64,000 nt of DNA, taken from Methylibium sp035762065. Lineage in GTDB: Bacteria > Pseudomonadota > Gammaproteobacteria > Burkholderiales > Burkholderiaceae_C. Below, piece after piece: positions 48,570-56,705 of the stretch (position 1 is the first letter of the stretch; every line of letters begins with the position of its first letter). Below the pieces are notes generated by a model. The model was not told where the DNA came from and did no database searches. It worked only from the letters and a program-made list of their open reading frames with translations. The position numbers and the translations under genes are program-made. The DNA lies in assembly GCF_035762065.1 (NCBI RefSeq), contig NZ_DASTPW010000055.1, positions 124,001 to 188,000 on the forward strand, in the 5' to 3' direction.

Positions 48570-50390
48570 ATGAAAGTTTCGAAGCATTCGGGTTGGCGCC
48601 TGATGCGCCCCCTGGGTTTGGCGATGCTGGCCGTGCCTGCGCTCGTACACGCGAACGCCGACGTGGAAAAGAACATCGCCAACTCGAAGAACTGGGCGAT
48701 GCAAGCTGGCGACATGTACAACCAGCGCTACAGCAAGCTCAACCAGATCAACAAGGGCAACGTCGGCAAGCTGCAGGTCGCGTGGACGTTCTCCACCGGC
48801 GTGCTGCGCGGCCATGAAGGCTCGCCGCTGGTGATCGACGGCACGATGTACCTGCACTCGCCGTTCCCGAACAAGGTGTTCGCGATCAACCTCGACACCC
48901 AGAAGATCCTCTGGAAGTACGAACCGAAGCAGGATCCGGCGGTCATTCCGCAGATGTGCTGCGACACCGTCAACCGCGGTCTCGCCTATGCCGAAGGCAA
49001 GGTCGTGCTGCAGCAGGCCGACTCGACGCTCGTCGCGCTCGACGCCAAGAGCGGCAAGGTCGTGTGGTCGGTGAAGAACGGGGACCCGAAGCTGGGCGCC
49101 GTCAACACCAACGCGCCGCATATCTTCAAGGACAAGGTCATCACCGGCATCTCCGGTGGCGAGTGGGGCGTGCGTGGCTTCATCGCGGCCTACAACCTGA
49201 AGGACGGCAAGCAGGCCTGGAAGGGCTACAGCGTCGGCCCCGACGCCGAGATGCTGATCGACCCCGACAAGACCATGACCTGGACCGACGGCAAGATGGC
49301 GCCGGTCGGCAAGGACTCGTCGCTCAAGACATGGAAGGGCGACCAGTGGAAGATCGGCGGCGGCACCACCTGGGGCTGGTACAGCTACGACAAGGCCGCG
49401 AACCTGATGTACTACGGCACGGGCAACCCGTCGACGTGGAACCCCTCGCAGCGCCCTGGCGACAACAAGTGGTCGATGACCATCTTCGCGCGTGACGTCG
49501 ACACCGGCATGGCCAAGTGGGTCTACCAGATGACCCCGTTTGACGAGTGGGACTTCGACGGCATCAACGAGATGATCCTCGCGGACATCCCGGTGAAGGG
49601 CAAGCCGACCAAGGCACTGGTGCACTTCGACCGCAACGGCTTCGCGTACACGATGGACCGCATCAGCGGCGCCCTGCTCGTGGCCGAGAAGTTCGACCCG
49701 AAGGTGAACTGGGCCACGCACGTCGACATGAAGACGGGCCGCCCGCAGGTGGTCAAGCAGTACTCGACGGCGCAGAACGGTCCTGACGTCAACACCAAGG
49801 GCATCTGCCCGGCGGCGTTGGGCTCGAAGGACCAGCAGCCCGCCTCGTTCGACCCGAACACCGGCCTGTTCTACGTGCCGACGAACCACGTCTGCATGGA
49901 CTACGAGCCGTTCAAGGTCGAGTACACCGCGGGTCAGCCGTACGTCGGCGCGACGCTGTCGATGTTCCCGGCGCCGGGAAGCCACGGCGGCATGGGCAAC
50001 TACATCACCTGGGACGCCGGCAACGGCAAGATCGTCCAGAGCAAGCCGGAGAAGTTCTCGGTGTGGAGCGGCTCGCTCAACACCGCGGGCGGCATCAGCT
50101 GCTACGGCACGCTCGAGGGCTACCTCAAGTGCGTCGACGCAAAGGACATCACCAAGGAGCTGTACAAGTTCAAGACCCCGTCCGGGATCATCGGCAACGT
50201 GTTCACCTACGAGCACAAGGGCAAGCAGTACCTCGGCGTGTTCTCGGGCATTGGCGGCTGGGCCGGCATCGGCATGGCGGCGGGTCTCGAGAAGGACACC
50301 GACGGCCTGGGTGCGGTCGGCGGCTACAAGGAGCTGAACCAGTACACCGATCTCGGCGGTTCGCTGACGGTGTTCGCGCTGCCGAACTGA
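48570..50390 (+). CDS. xoxF: Lanthanide-dependent PQQ methanol dehydrogenase XoxF
   Basis: XoxF oxidises methanol (to formaldehyde or formate) in the periplasm with PQQ and a lanthanide ion. The 606-residue protein has a signal peptide cleaved near residue 28 (LVHANA), the vicinal disulfide Cys130-Cys131 (MCCDTVNRG) and tryptophan-docking propeller blades. The active-site stretch is EWDFDGINEM: catalytic Asp328 and, two residues on, Asp330, the extra ligand that marks lanthanide-type enzymes; calcium MxaF has Ala there. The WDFDG(I/V)NEM form is that of the XoxF5-like clade, though clade assignment needs a tree. First gene of the xoxFGJ operon. Confidence 0.97.
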   Translation: MKVSKHSGWRLMRPLGLAMLAVPALVHANADVEKNIANSKNWAMQAGDMYNQRYSKLNQINKGNVGKLQVAWTFSTGVLRGHEGSPLVIDGTMYLHSPFPNKVFAINLDTQKILWKYEPKQDPAVIPQMCCDTVNRGLAYAEGKVVLQQADSTLVALDAKSGKVVWSVKNGDPKLGAVNTNAPHIFKDKVITGISGGEWGVRGFIAAYNLKDGKQAWKGYSVGPDAEMLIDPDKTMTWTDGKMAPVGKDSSLKTWKGDQWKIGGGTTWGWYSYDKAANLMYYGTGNPSTWNPSQRPGDNKWSMTIFARDVDTGMAKWVYQMTPFDEWDFDGINEMILADIPVKGKPTKALVHFDRNGFAYTMDRISGALLVAEKFDPKVNWATHVDMKTGRPQVVKQYSTAQNGPDVNTKGICPAALGSKDQQPASFDPNTGLFYVPTNHVCMDYEPFKVEYTAGQPYVGATLSMFPAPGSHGGMGNYITWDAGNGKIVQSKPEKFSVWSGSLNTAGGISCYGTLEGYLKCVDAKDITKELYKFKTPSGIIGNVFTYEHKGKQYLGVFSGIGGWAGIGMAAGLEKDTDGLGAVGGYKELNQYTDLGGSLTVFALPN

Positions 50391-50404
50391 TCGGCGCGTG
50401 ACAA

Positions 50405-50426
50405 GGTGCGGGGTCTGACCCGCACC
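50405..50426 (+). terminator. First hairpin between xoxF and xoxG
   Basis: GGTGCGGG (50405-50412), loop GTCTGA, CCCGCACC (50419-50426): a perfect 8-bp stem starting 15 bases after the xoxF stop codon. It has no U-run, so it is more likely an mRNA-end stabiliser or pause site than a terminator. Confidence 0.6.
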
Positions 50427-50435
50427 GGACCTCTC

Positions 50436-50477
50436 GGGGATGGTGAACGGTCAACGCTCACCATCCCCTTCTCGTTT
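50436..50477 (+). terminator. Second hairpin between xoxF and xoxG, intrinsic terminator-like
   Basis: GGGGATGGTGA (50436-50446) and TCACCATCCCC (50458-50468) form a perfect 11-bp stem with an 11-base loop, followed by TTCTCGTTT. It looks like an intrinsic terminator placed inside the operon, 41 bases before the xoxG ATG, and would let xoxF mRNA exceed that of xoxGJ. Confidence 0.75.
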
Positions 50478-50509
50478 GAACCTTCGTCATTTATTCCCCT
50501 CTGTTCATC

Positions 50510-50911
50510 ATGACCGTCCGCATCCACCAAGCCCTCATCGCCGCCGTCTTGCTCGGCGCTTCTTCGCTGGCGATGGCGCAGGCCGCCAGCACGCCGCTCT
50601 ACAAGGTCACCGACGGCTACAAGGTCGATGCCGAGACGATGAAGGGCTTTCGCACCTGGCGCGCCGCTGCTTGCGACCGCTGCCACGGCGCCAACCAGGA
50701 AGGCATGGTCGGCCCCTCGCTGATCGCCAGCCTCAAGACGCTGCCGAAGGAAGAATTCGTGAAGGTCGTGCGCGACGGCCGGCTCGACAAGGGCATGCAG
50801 AGCTTCGGCACCAACAAGCAGGTCATGGACAACATGGACCAGCTGTACGCCTACCTCAAGGGCCGCTCCGACGGCGCCATCACCCGCGCGAAGGTCGAAG
50901 AGATCCAATGA
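50510..50911 (+). CDS. xoxG: Cytochrome c electron acceptor of XoxF
   Basis: A 133-residue periplasmic c-type cytochrome. Signal peptide cleaved near residue 24 (LAMAQA); single heme site Cys55-x-x-Cys58-His59 (CDRCHG); candidate sixth ligand Met in KGMQSFG. Its place between xoxF and xoxJ identifies it as XoxG, which takes electrons from XoxF. At 133 residues it is shorter than several described XoxG proteins (about 170-200). Stop codon overlaps the xoxJ start as ATGA. Confidence 0.88.
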   Translation: MTVRIHQALIAAVLLGASSLAMAQAASTPLYKVTDGYKVDAETMKGFRTWRAAACDRCHGANQEGMVGPSLIASLKTLPKEEFVKVVRDGRLDKGMQSFGTNKQVMDNMDQLYAYLKGRSDGAITRAKVEEIQ

Positions 50912-51801
50912 CGAAGACCGCCGGTTCGTTCCGTGGGGCTCGCGCGCTGTTCGGCGCGCTGGCCTTGGTGATCGCCTCGACGGCGGCGGCGCCGTCGTTC
51001 GCGCAGCAGCAGGACGCGAACGCGCAGCGCAAGGCGTTCCGCGTCTGCCAGGACCCGAACAACCTTCCCTTCTCCAGCACCAAGGGCGACGGCATCGAGA
51101 ACCGGATCGCCGAGCTGTTCGCGAAGGATCTCGGCCTGCCGGTCGAGTACTTCTCCTTCCCGCAGCGCCTGGCCTTCGTGCGCAACACGCTGCGCTACAA
51201 GCTGCCGGGCGAGGACTACCGCTGCGACATCATCATGGGCGTGCCGGCCGGCTTCGACCAGGTCTCGGCGACCAAGCCCTACTACCGCTCGACCTACGCG
51301 ATGGTCTACGCGCAAGGCCGCGGCCTCGACGGCGTGCAGTCGATCGACGAGTTCCTCAAGCTGGAGCCGGCGCGCCTGGCCAAGCTGCGCATCGGCATCT
51401 ACGACCGTTCGCCGGCAACCGAGTGGCTCAACAAGCACAAGCTCGTCGAGCAGGGCGTGCCCTACGCGATCATGAACGCCGACCCCGACCAATACCCCGG
51501 CGAAATCCTCGAGAAGGACCTTGCGAGCGGCAAGCTCGACGCCGTGATCGTCTGGGGCCCGATTGCCGGCTACTTCGCGAAGAAGGTCGAGCAGCCCAAG
51601 CTCGTGGTGCTGCCGATGAAGTCGGAGCCCGGCGTCAAGTTCGACTTCCAGATGGCGATGGGCGTGCGCTACGGCGAGCGCGAGTGGAAGCAGCAGATCG
51701 AGGGCCTGATCGAAAAGCGCCAGGCCGAGATCGCCGCGATCCTGCGCGACTACAACGTGCCGCTGCTCGAGCTGCAGCCCGTCGCTGGCGGCCGGCCGTA
51801 A
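50908..51801 (+). CDS. xoxJ: XoxJ periplasmic binding-type protein
   Basis: A 297-residue exported protein (signal peptide ending near APSFAQQ, residue ~33) of the bacterial periplasmic binding fold, related to MxaJ. Typical segments are FRVCQDPNNLPFSSTKGDGIENRIAELFAKDLG, KPYYRSTYAMVYAQGRG and DLASGKLDAVIVWGPIAGYFAKK. XoxJ is thought to help activate or mature XoxF rather than to import a solute. Its ATG overlaps the xoxG stop codon, so the two are coupled. Confidence 0.92.
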   Translation: MTKTAGSFRGARALFGALALVIASTAAAPSFAQQQDANAQRKAFRVCQDPNNLPFSSTKGDGIENRIAELFAKDLGLPVEYFSFPQRLAFVRNTLRYKLPGEDYRCDIIMGVPAGFDQVSATKPYYRSTYAMVYAQGRGLDGVQSIDEFLKLEPARLAKLRIGIYDRSPATEWLNKHKLVEQGVPYAIMNADPDQYPGEILEKDLASGKLDAVIVWGPIAGYFAKKVEQPKLVVLPMKSEPGVKFDFQMAMGVRYGEREWKQQIEGLIEKRQAEIAAILRDYNVPLLELQPVAGGRP

Positions 51802-51837
51802 GGCTCGCACACGCGCCTTTTGCCCCCGGCCTCGCGG

Positions 51838-52851
51838 ATGAAGTACGCCGCCGCCGTGTCGACGCTCGTCTGCGCCGCGCTGGCGCAGCCCGCGCTGGCG
51901 CAGATCGAACGCTCGACCATGCTCGGCGTCGCGCCGAGCGTGCTGAAGGTCGAAGCGGTGAGCGCCGAAGGCCGCTTTCAGCTCGGCTCCGGCGTGGTGG
52001 TGCGGCGCGGCAAGGTGATCACCAACTGCCACGTGACGCGCAAGGCGCAGCGCATCGACGTCGTGCGCGCCGGCGTGCGCTGGCCCGTCGCGCGGCAATC
52101 CACCGACATCGACAAGGATCTGTGCCTGCTCGACGTGCCGCGCCTCGAAGGCGAAGGCGTGCCGATCGGCCGCAGCCTCGAACTCAAGCCGGCGCAGGAC
52201 GTCGTGGCCCTGGGCTACACCGGCGGCGTCGGCGTGCAGCTGAGCGACGGCGACGTGGTGGCCCTGCATCCCTACCGCGGCAGCGCGGTCGTGCAGACAA
52301 GCAACTGGTTCAGCTCGGGTGCAAGCGGCGGCGGGCTGTTCAACGCCGCGGGCGAGCTGATCGGCATCCTCACCTTCCGGCTGCGCGGTGGCTCGAAGCA
52401 CTACTTCGCCGCGCCGGCGGACTGGGCCTTGGCGATGCTCGACGACGAGGCGCGCTTCGCCGCCGTCGCGCCCATCGCCGGCCAGAGCTACTGGGAGCTG
52501 CCGATCGACTCGCAGCCGTACTTCCTTCAAGCTGCCGCGCTCGAGCAGGGCCGGCAGTGGGAGGCGCTCGACCAGCTCGCGCTGCGCTGGATGCGGGAGG
52601 AACCGGGCGATCCCGAACCGCTCCATCTGCGCGGGGTGGCGCGCGAGGCGCTCGGCGAGACCGACGCGGCGCAGCGCCACTACAAGCAAAGCCTCGTGCT
52701 CGACCCAGGCTACAGCCGCAGCTGGGCGCGGCTCGCCTATCTTTACAAGCGCGAAGGTCAGCTCGGCGAGGCGCGCAGCGCGATCGCGAAGCTGGCGGCC
52801 CTCGATCCGAAACAGGCCCGCGAGATCGCGGCCGAACTGGAGAAGCCATGA
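51838..52851 (+). CDS. Exported trypsin-like serine protease with C-terminal TPRs
   Basis: A 337-residue periplasmic protein. After a signal peptide (cleavage near ALAQ, residue ~22) comes a trypsin-fold domain with His in GKVITNCHVTRKAQ, Asp in DIDKDLCLLDVPRL and Ser in SSGASGGGLFNAAGELIGI, the full catalytic triad. There is no PDZ domain, so it is not DegP. Residues ~225-337 form TPR-like helices (PLHLRGVAREALGETDAAQRHYKQSLVLDPGYSRSWARLAYLYKREGQLGEARS). It follows xoxJ by 36 bases and overlaps the next gene (ATGA). ATG 51838 was chosen over TTG 51820. A role in maturing the methanol oxidation apparatus is inference. Confidence 0.85.
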   Translation: MKYAAAVSTLVCAALAQPALAQIERSTMLGVAPSVLKVEAVSAEGRFQLGSGVVVRRGKVITNCHVTRKAQRIDVVRAGVRWPVARQSTDIDKDLCLLDVPRLEGEGVPIGRSLELKPAQDVVALGYTGGVGVQLSDGDVVALHPYRGSAVVQTSNWFSSGASGGGLFNAAGELIGILTFRLRGGSKHYFAAPADWALAMLDDEARFAAVAPIAGQSYWELPIDSQPYFLQAAALEQGRQWEALDQLALRWMREEPGDPEPLHLRGVAREALGETDAAQRHYKQSLVLDPGYSRSWARLAYLYKREGQLGEARSAIAKLAALDPKQAREIAAELEKP

Positions 52852-53582
52852 CATCACCCGCAGGCGCTGCGCGACGCAGCCGGGCCGGCCGCACGCTCGG
52901 CGTGCTGCTGTTGGTGCTGAGTGCTGCCGCGAGCTCGGGCGCGGCCGAGCCGAGCGAGTTCTCGCCGGCCGAGAAGCTGGTTTTCACCGAGCACCACCTG
53001 GCCAACGTCAAGACGGCGACTTCGCTGCGCTACCGCTTCGTGAAGGCCGGCTCGCTCGAAAGCGGCTTCGAGGACGAGGTGCGGGTGGACGTGACGCCGA
53101 ACGCGCGCGGCCAGAGCGCGGTAAGCGGCAACTTCCTCAGCGGGGAGCGGCGCGAGACGATGCCGGCGATCGACGAGGCGCAATCGAACCCGGCGATCCT
53201 GTACTTCCTGGAGCACGACATCCGCGAGATGGAGCGGCTGACCAAGGGCAAGTCGAACTACTTCCGCAAGCGCATCCGCATGGCGATGGCCGAAGGCGCG
53301 AGCGTGCGCGACACCACCGTGCAGTACCGCGGCGAGTCGCTGGCTGCCAAGGAAGTGAGCCTCGCGCCCTACGAGAGCGACCCGATGCGCAACCGCTTCG
53401 AGAAGTACGCGACCAAGCGCTATGTCTTCGTGATCGCCAGCGGCGTGCCGGGCGGGCTGTACCAGATCCGCACCTCGCTGCCCGGCGCGCTGCCGGGCGA
53501 CGCGCCGGTGCTCGAAGAAACGATGACGCTCGCGGGCAGCGAGCCCGTGGCCCGCGCCGCCACACCCAAGAAGAAGCCTTGA
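52848..53582 (+). CDS. Exported protein of unknown function in the xox operon
   Basis: A 244-residue protein with an Arg-rich N terminus and hydrophobic core (TLGVLLLVLSAAASSGAA, cleavage near residue 33). The mature part starts PSEFSPAEKLVFTEHHLANVKTATSLRYRFVKAGSLESGFEDEVRVDV and contains LEHDIREMERLTKGKSNYFRKRIRMAM and YATKRYVFVIASGVPGGLYQIRT. No cysteines are seen in the mature part and no known domain was recognised; the beta-strand pattern suggests a lipocalin- or LolA-like barrel, but this is a guess. ATGA overlap with the protease gene implies coupled synthesis. Confidence 0.7.
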   Translation: MTSPAGAARRSRAGRTLGVLLLVLSAAASSGAAEPSEFSPAEKLVFTEHHLANVKTATSLRYRFVKAGSLESGFEDEVRVDVTPNARGQSAVSGNFLSGERRETMPAIDEAQSNPAILYFLEHDIREMERLTKGKSNYFRKRIRMAMAEGASVRDTTVQYRGESLAAKEVSLAPYESDPMRNRFEKYATKRYVFVIASGVPGGLYQIRTSLPGALPGDAPVLEETMTLAGSEPVARAATPKKKP

Positions 53583-53595
53583 CGAGGAGACGCCG

Positions 53596-53982
53596 ATGAG
53601 CCCGCACCACCGCTTTGCGCTTTCGCTGTGCCTGATGCTGGCGGCCGCCGCACCGGCCGCCCTCGCGAAGACGAAGGCCCCGCGGGTGAACGACTACCCG
53701 ACCATCGATCGGGTGACCTACGTCCAGAGCTGCATGCGCCAGCACCCTGGCAACTCCTACGAGATGCTGAGCAAGTGCGCCTGCACGCTGGACAAGATCG
53801 CCTCGCAGGTGCCGTTCGCGGAGTTCGAGACGATGGTCACCGCGACCAACGCGAACAGCATCGGCGGCGAACGCGGCAACGAGATCCGCGACGCGGAGAT
53901 CTTGCAGAAGGAGATCCGCCGCTTCCGTGAGCTGCAGACCGCGTCGAAGAAGAGCTGCTTCATCGACGTCGACGCGAAGTAG
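53596..53982 (+). CDS. Small exported cysteine-containing protein in the xox operon
   Basis: A 128-residue protein with a signal peptide (LSLCLMLAAAAPAALAKT, cleavage near residue 24). The mature part has four cysteines in the pattern QSCMRQHPG...SKCACTLDKIA...KKSCFIDVD, likely two disulfides in the periplasm, and is helical around EILQKEIRRFRELQ. No known domain recognised. Ribosome binding site GAGGAGA; it lies 13 bases after the previous gene and 22 before the metallohydrolase gene. Confidence 0.72.
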   Translation: MSPHHRFALSLCLMLAAAAPAALAKTKAPRVNDYPTIDRVTYVQSCMRQHPGNSYEMLSKCACTLDKIASQVPFAEFETMVTATNANSIGGERGNEIRDAEILQKEIRRFRELQTASKKSCFIDVDAK

Positions 53983-54004
53983 GCGTCGGCCTTCTGTGGC
54001 GGGC

Positions 54005-54991
54005 ATGGGAATGCAGCGCCACTCGAAGCCCGTGGCCCGTGCCGCGACGGCCGTTTGCATCGCAGTGGTGGCTTGGGCCCTTGCGGGCTGCGCCGGGCCG
54101 CGGCCGGCGTCAACCCAAGCGGTCTTCACCGAGCTGGCCGCCGGCACCTACCTGCACCGCGGCCTGCTCGAGGACTGGGGCCCGGCGAATCTCGGCGATG
54201 TGGCCGACACCGGCCTGGTGATCGGCAGCCGCTGCGCCGCGGTGATCGACACCGGCGGCACGCTCGCCACCGGCCGCAAGCTGGCGGCGGCCGTGCGCCG
54301 CCTGACCGACAAGCCGGTGTGCTGGGTCATCGCGACGCATGCCCATCCCGATCACGTGTTGGGCCATCAGGCCTTCGTCGAAGCCGCGGTCGTTGACGGC
54401 CAGCCGCCGCCGGTGATCGTCGGCCACGCGCGGCTGCCCGCGGCGCTGGCGGTGCGCGGGCCGTACTACCTGAACGCCTTGAAGCGCGACTTCGGCCCGG
54501 CACTCGCCGAGCAGACGGCGCTCTTGCCGCCGACGTTGTCGGTGCAGGCCACGCTCGAGCTCGACCTCGGCGGCCGCGTACTCGAACTGAAGGCTTGGCC
54601 GACTGCGCACACCGATGCCGACCTCAGCGTCTTCGATCGCGCAAGCGGCACGCTGTTCGTCGGCGACCTGCTGTTCGTCGACCACACGCCGGTGATCGAC
54701 GGACGCCTGAAGGGCTGGCTCGCGGCGATGGACGACATGCAGACCTGGCCGGTCAAGATTGCCGTGCCCGGCCACGGCCCGCCCAGCCCCGACTGGCCCG
54801 GCGTGCTCGCGCCACAGCGGCGCTACCTCGAAGGCCTGCGCAGCGACGTGCGCGCGGCGATCAAGGAGGGCCTGACGCTGCGTCAGGCCGTCGAGCGCAT
54901 CGCGCCCGACCGCGCGGACTGGCAGCTGCTGGACGTTTTCCATGCCCGCAACGTCACCGCCGCATATGCCGAGCTAGAGTGGGACGAGTGA
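54005..54991 (+). CDS. Quinoprotein-associated zinc metallohydrolase (metallo-beta-lactamase fold), lipoprotein
   Basis: A 328-residue protein with lipobox LAGC (Cys29) and a metallo-beta-lactamase domain: ATHAHPDHVLGHQAF is the HxHxDH zinc motif, FVGDLLFVDHTP and AVPGHGPPSP supply the remaining ligands. It resembles the SoxH-related 'quinoprotein relay system zinc metallohydrolase' families found near PQQ dehydrogenases; placement in the xox operon supports this. Substrate unknown. The segment LAAGTYLHRGLLEDWGPANLGDVADTGLVIG precedes the fold. Its stop codon overlaps the amn GTG start. Confidence 0.82.
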   Translation: MGMQRHSKPVARAATAVCIAVVAWALAGCAGPRPASTQAVFTELAAGTYLHRGLLEDWGPANLGDVADTGLVIGSRCAAVIDTGGTLATGRKLAAAVRRLTDKPVCWVIATHAHPDHVLGHQAFVEAAVVDGQPPPVIVGHARLPAALAVRGPYYLNALKRDFGPALAEQTALLPPTLSVQATLELDLGGRVLELKAWPTAHTDADLSVFDRASGTLFVGDLLFVDHTPVIDGRLKGWLAAMDDMQTWPVKIAVPGHGPPSPDWPGVLAPQRRYLEGLRSDVRAAIKEGLTLRQAVERIAPDRADWQLLDVFHARNVTAAYAELEWDE

Positions 54992-56562
54992 GCTCCGACC
55001 CGATCAGTGCACCCCGACTCCACCATGACCCGCATGCCGCCCTGGCGCATGCGCGGGCGATCTACGACGAAGCCGTCGCGCGCGTGCGCGGCGATCTGCA
55101 GGCCTTCGTCGCCGGCCGCGATCCGATCGACCGGCAGGCCGCGTGCTGCTACCCGCGCGTCACCGTGCGCACCTACGCGGCGACGCGCGCCGACACGCCG
55201 CTGGCCTACGGCTTCGTCGCCGGCCCCGGCCGCTACGAGACGACGCTGACGCGGCCCGACCTCTTCGGCGACTACTACCTCGAGCAGTTCCGGCTGCTGC
55301 TGCGCAACCACGACGTCGCGCTCGAAGTCGGCGCGAGCCGCGAGCGCATCCCGCTGCACTTCGCACTGCACGAGGGCGACCACTTCGAAGGCAGCCTTGA
55401 TGCGGTCAGGCGTGCGCGGCTCGCCGAAGTGTTCGACCTGCCCGACCTCGGCTCGATGGACGACGGCATCGCCAACGGCACCTTCACGCCGCGGCTCGAC
55501 GACCACGGCCAGCGGGTGCATCCGCTCGCGCTGTTCACCGCCGCGCGCGTCGACTACTCGCTGCATCGCCTGCGCCATTACACCGGCACCTCGCCGGAGC
55601 ACTTCCAGAACTTCGTGCTGTTCACGAACTACCAGTTCTACATCGACGAGTTCGTCAAGCTCGGCCACGCGTTGATGCATCGGACGCGCGACGACCGCCT
55701 GCCGCTGGAAGTCGGCGCCGAAGGCTTCGACCTCGCCGAGCACGGCGAGTACATCGCCTTCGTCGAGCCGGGCAATGTCGTGATGCGTCGCGCCGGCTGC
55801 ACGCTCGAACCCGGCGACTTCCTCGGCGCGCCGCCGCCGCGCCTGCCGCAGATGCCTGCCTACCACCTGATGCGCAAGGATCGCAGCGGCATCACGATGG
55901 TCAACATCGGCGTCGGCCCGAGCAACGCGAAGACGATCACCGATCACATTGCCGTGCTGCGTCCGCACGCCTGGATCATGCTGGGCCATTGCGCCGGCCT
56001 GCGCACCACGCAGCGGCTCGGCGACTACGTGCTCGCGCACGGCTACGTCCGCGAGGACCATGTGCTCGACGAAGAGCTGCCGCTGTGGGTGCCGATCCCG
56101 GCGCTGGCGGAGATCCAGGTCGCGCTTGAAACAGCGGTGGCTGACGTCACCCGGCTCGAGCCGAACGAGCTGAAGCGCGTGATGCGCACCGGCACCGTCG
56201 CCTCCACCGACAACCGCAACTGGGAGCTGCTGCCGTTCCAGTCACGCGGCGGCGCCGGCCTGCACGGCACGCCCGAGCAGCGTTTCAGCCAGAGCCGCGC
56301 GATCGCGCTCGACATGGAAAGCGCAACCGTCGCCGCCAACGGGTTTCGCTTCCGCGTGCCCTACGGCACCTTGCTGTGCGTGAGCGACAAGCCGCTGCAC
56401 GGCGAGATCAAGTTGCCGGGGATGGCGAATGATTTCTACCGGGAGCGGGTGGGCCAGCACTTGCGCGTGGGGTTGAGGGCGATCGAGCGGCTGCGCGAAG
56501 GTGGCGTCGATCGGCTGCACAGCAGGAAGCTGAGGGGGTTTGCGGAGGTGGCGTTTCAGTAG
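54988..56562 (+). CDS. amn: AMP nucleosidase
   Basis: Amn hydrolyses AMP to adenine and ribose-5-phosphate, balancing adenylate pools. The 524-residue protein has the Amn N-terminal domain (YPRVTVRTYAATRADTPLAYGFVAGPGRYETTLTRPDLF) and the C-terminal phosphorylase-type domain (VNIGVGPSNAKTITDHIAVLRPHAWIMLGHCAGLR, QRLGDYVLAHGYVREDHVLDE, ALDMESATVAANGFRFRVPYGTLLCVSDKPLHGE). GTG 54988 is the start and overlaps the metallohydrolase stop codon (GTGA), which ties a purine enzyme to the end of the xox transcript. Confidence 0.94.
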   Translation: MSSDPISAPRLHHDPHAALAHARAIYDEAVARVRGDLQAFVAGRDPIDRQAACCYPRVTVRTYAATRADTPLAYGFVAGPGRYETTLTRPDLFGDYYLEQFRLLLRNHDVALEVGASRERIPLHFALHEGDHFEGSLDAVRRARLAEVFDLPDLGSMDDGIANGTFTPRLDDHGQRVHPLALFTAARVDYSLHRLRHYTGTSPEHFQNFVLFTNYQFYIDEFVKLGHALMHRTRDDRLPLEVGAEGFDLAEHGEYIAFVEPGNVVMRRAGCTLEPGDFLGAPPPRLPQMPAYHLMRKDRSGITMVNIGVGPSNAKTITDHIAVLRPHAWIMLGHCAGLRTTQRLGDYVLAHGYVREDHVLDEELPLWVPIPALAEIQVALETAVADVTRLEPNELKRVMRTGTVASTDNRNWELLPFQSRGGAGLHGTPEQRFSQSRAIALDMESATVAANGFRFRVPYGTLLCVSDKPLHGEIKLPGMANDFYRERVGQHLRVGLRAIERLREGGVDRLHSRKLRGFAEVAFQ

Positions 56563-56705
56563 CTCGGGTCGCGGCGTCCTCGGCGCGGCGGCACTAGTTC
56601 ACGCACCGAGCCGCTCGTCAGGTGCCGGCGGCACTTCGTCGGGCCGCTGTCCACGCCACGGCGGGTGCGTGACATGCTCGCGCCACACCGAACGAGGACC
56701 GTCGC

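Noticed and set aside
56563..56705. A sigma54 (-24/-12) promoter before the minor pilin operon
   Set aside because: No TGGCAC-N5-TTGC match was found; GGCACTTCGTCGGGC lacks the -12 GC context.
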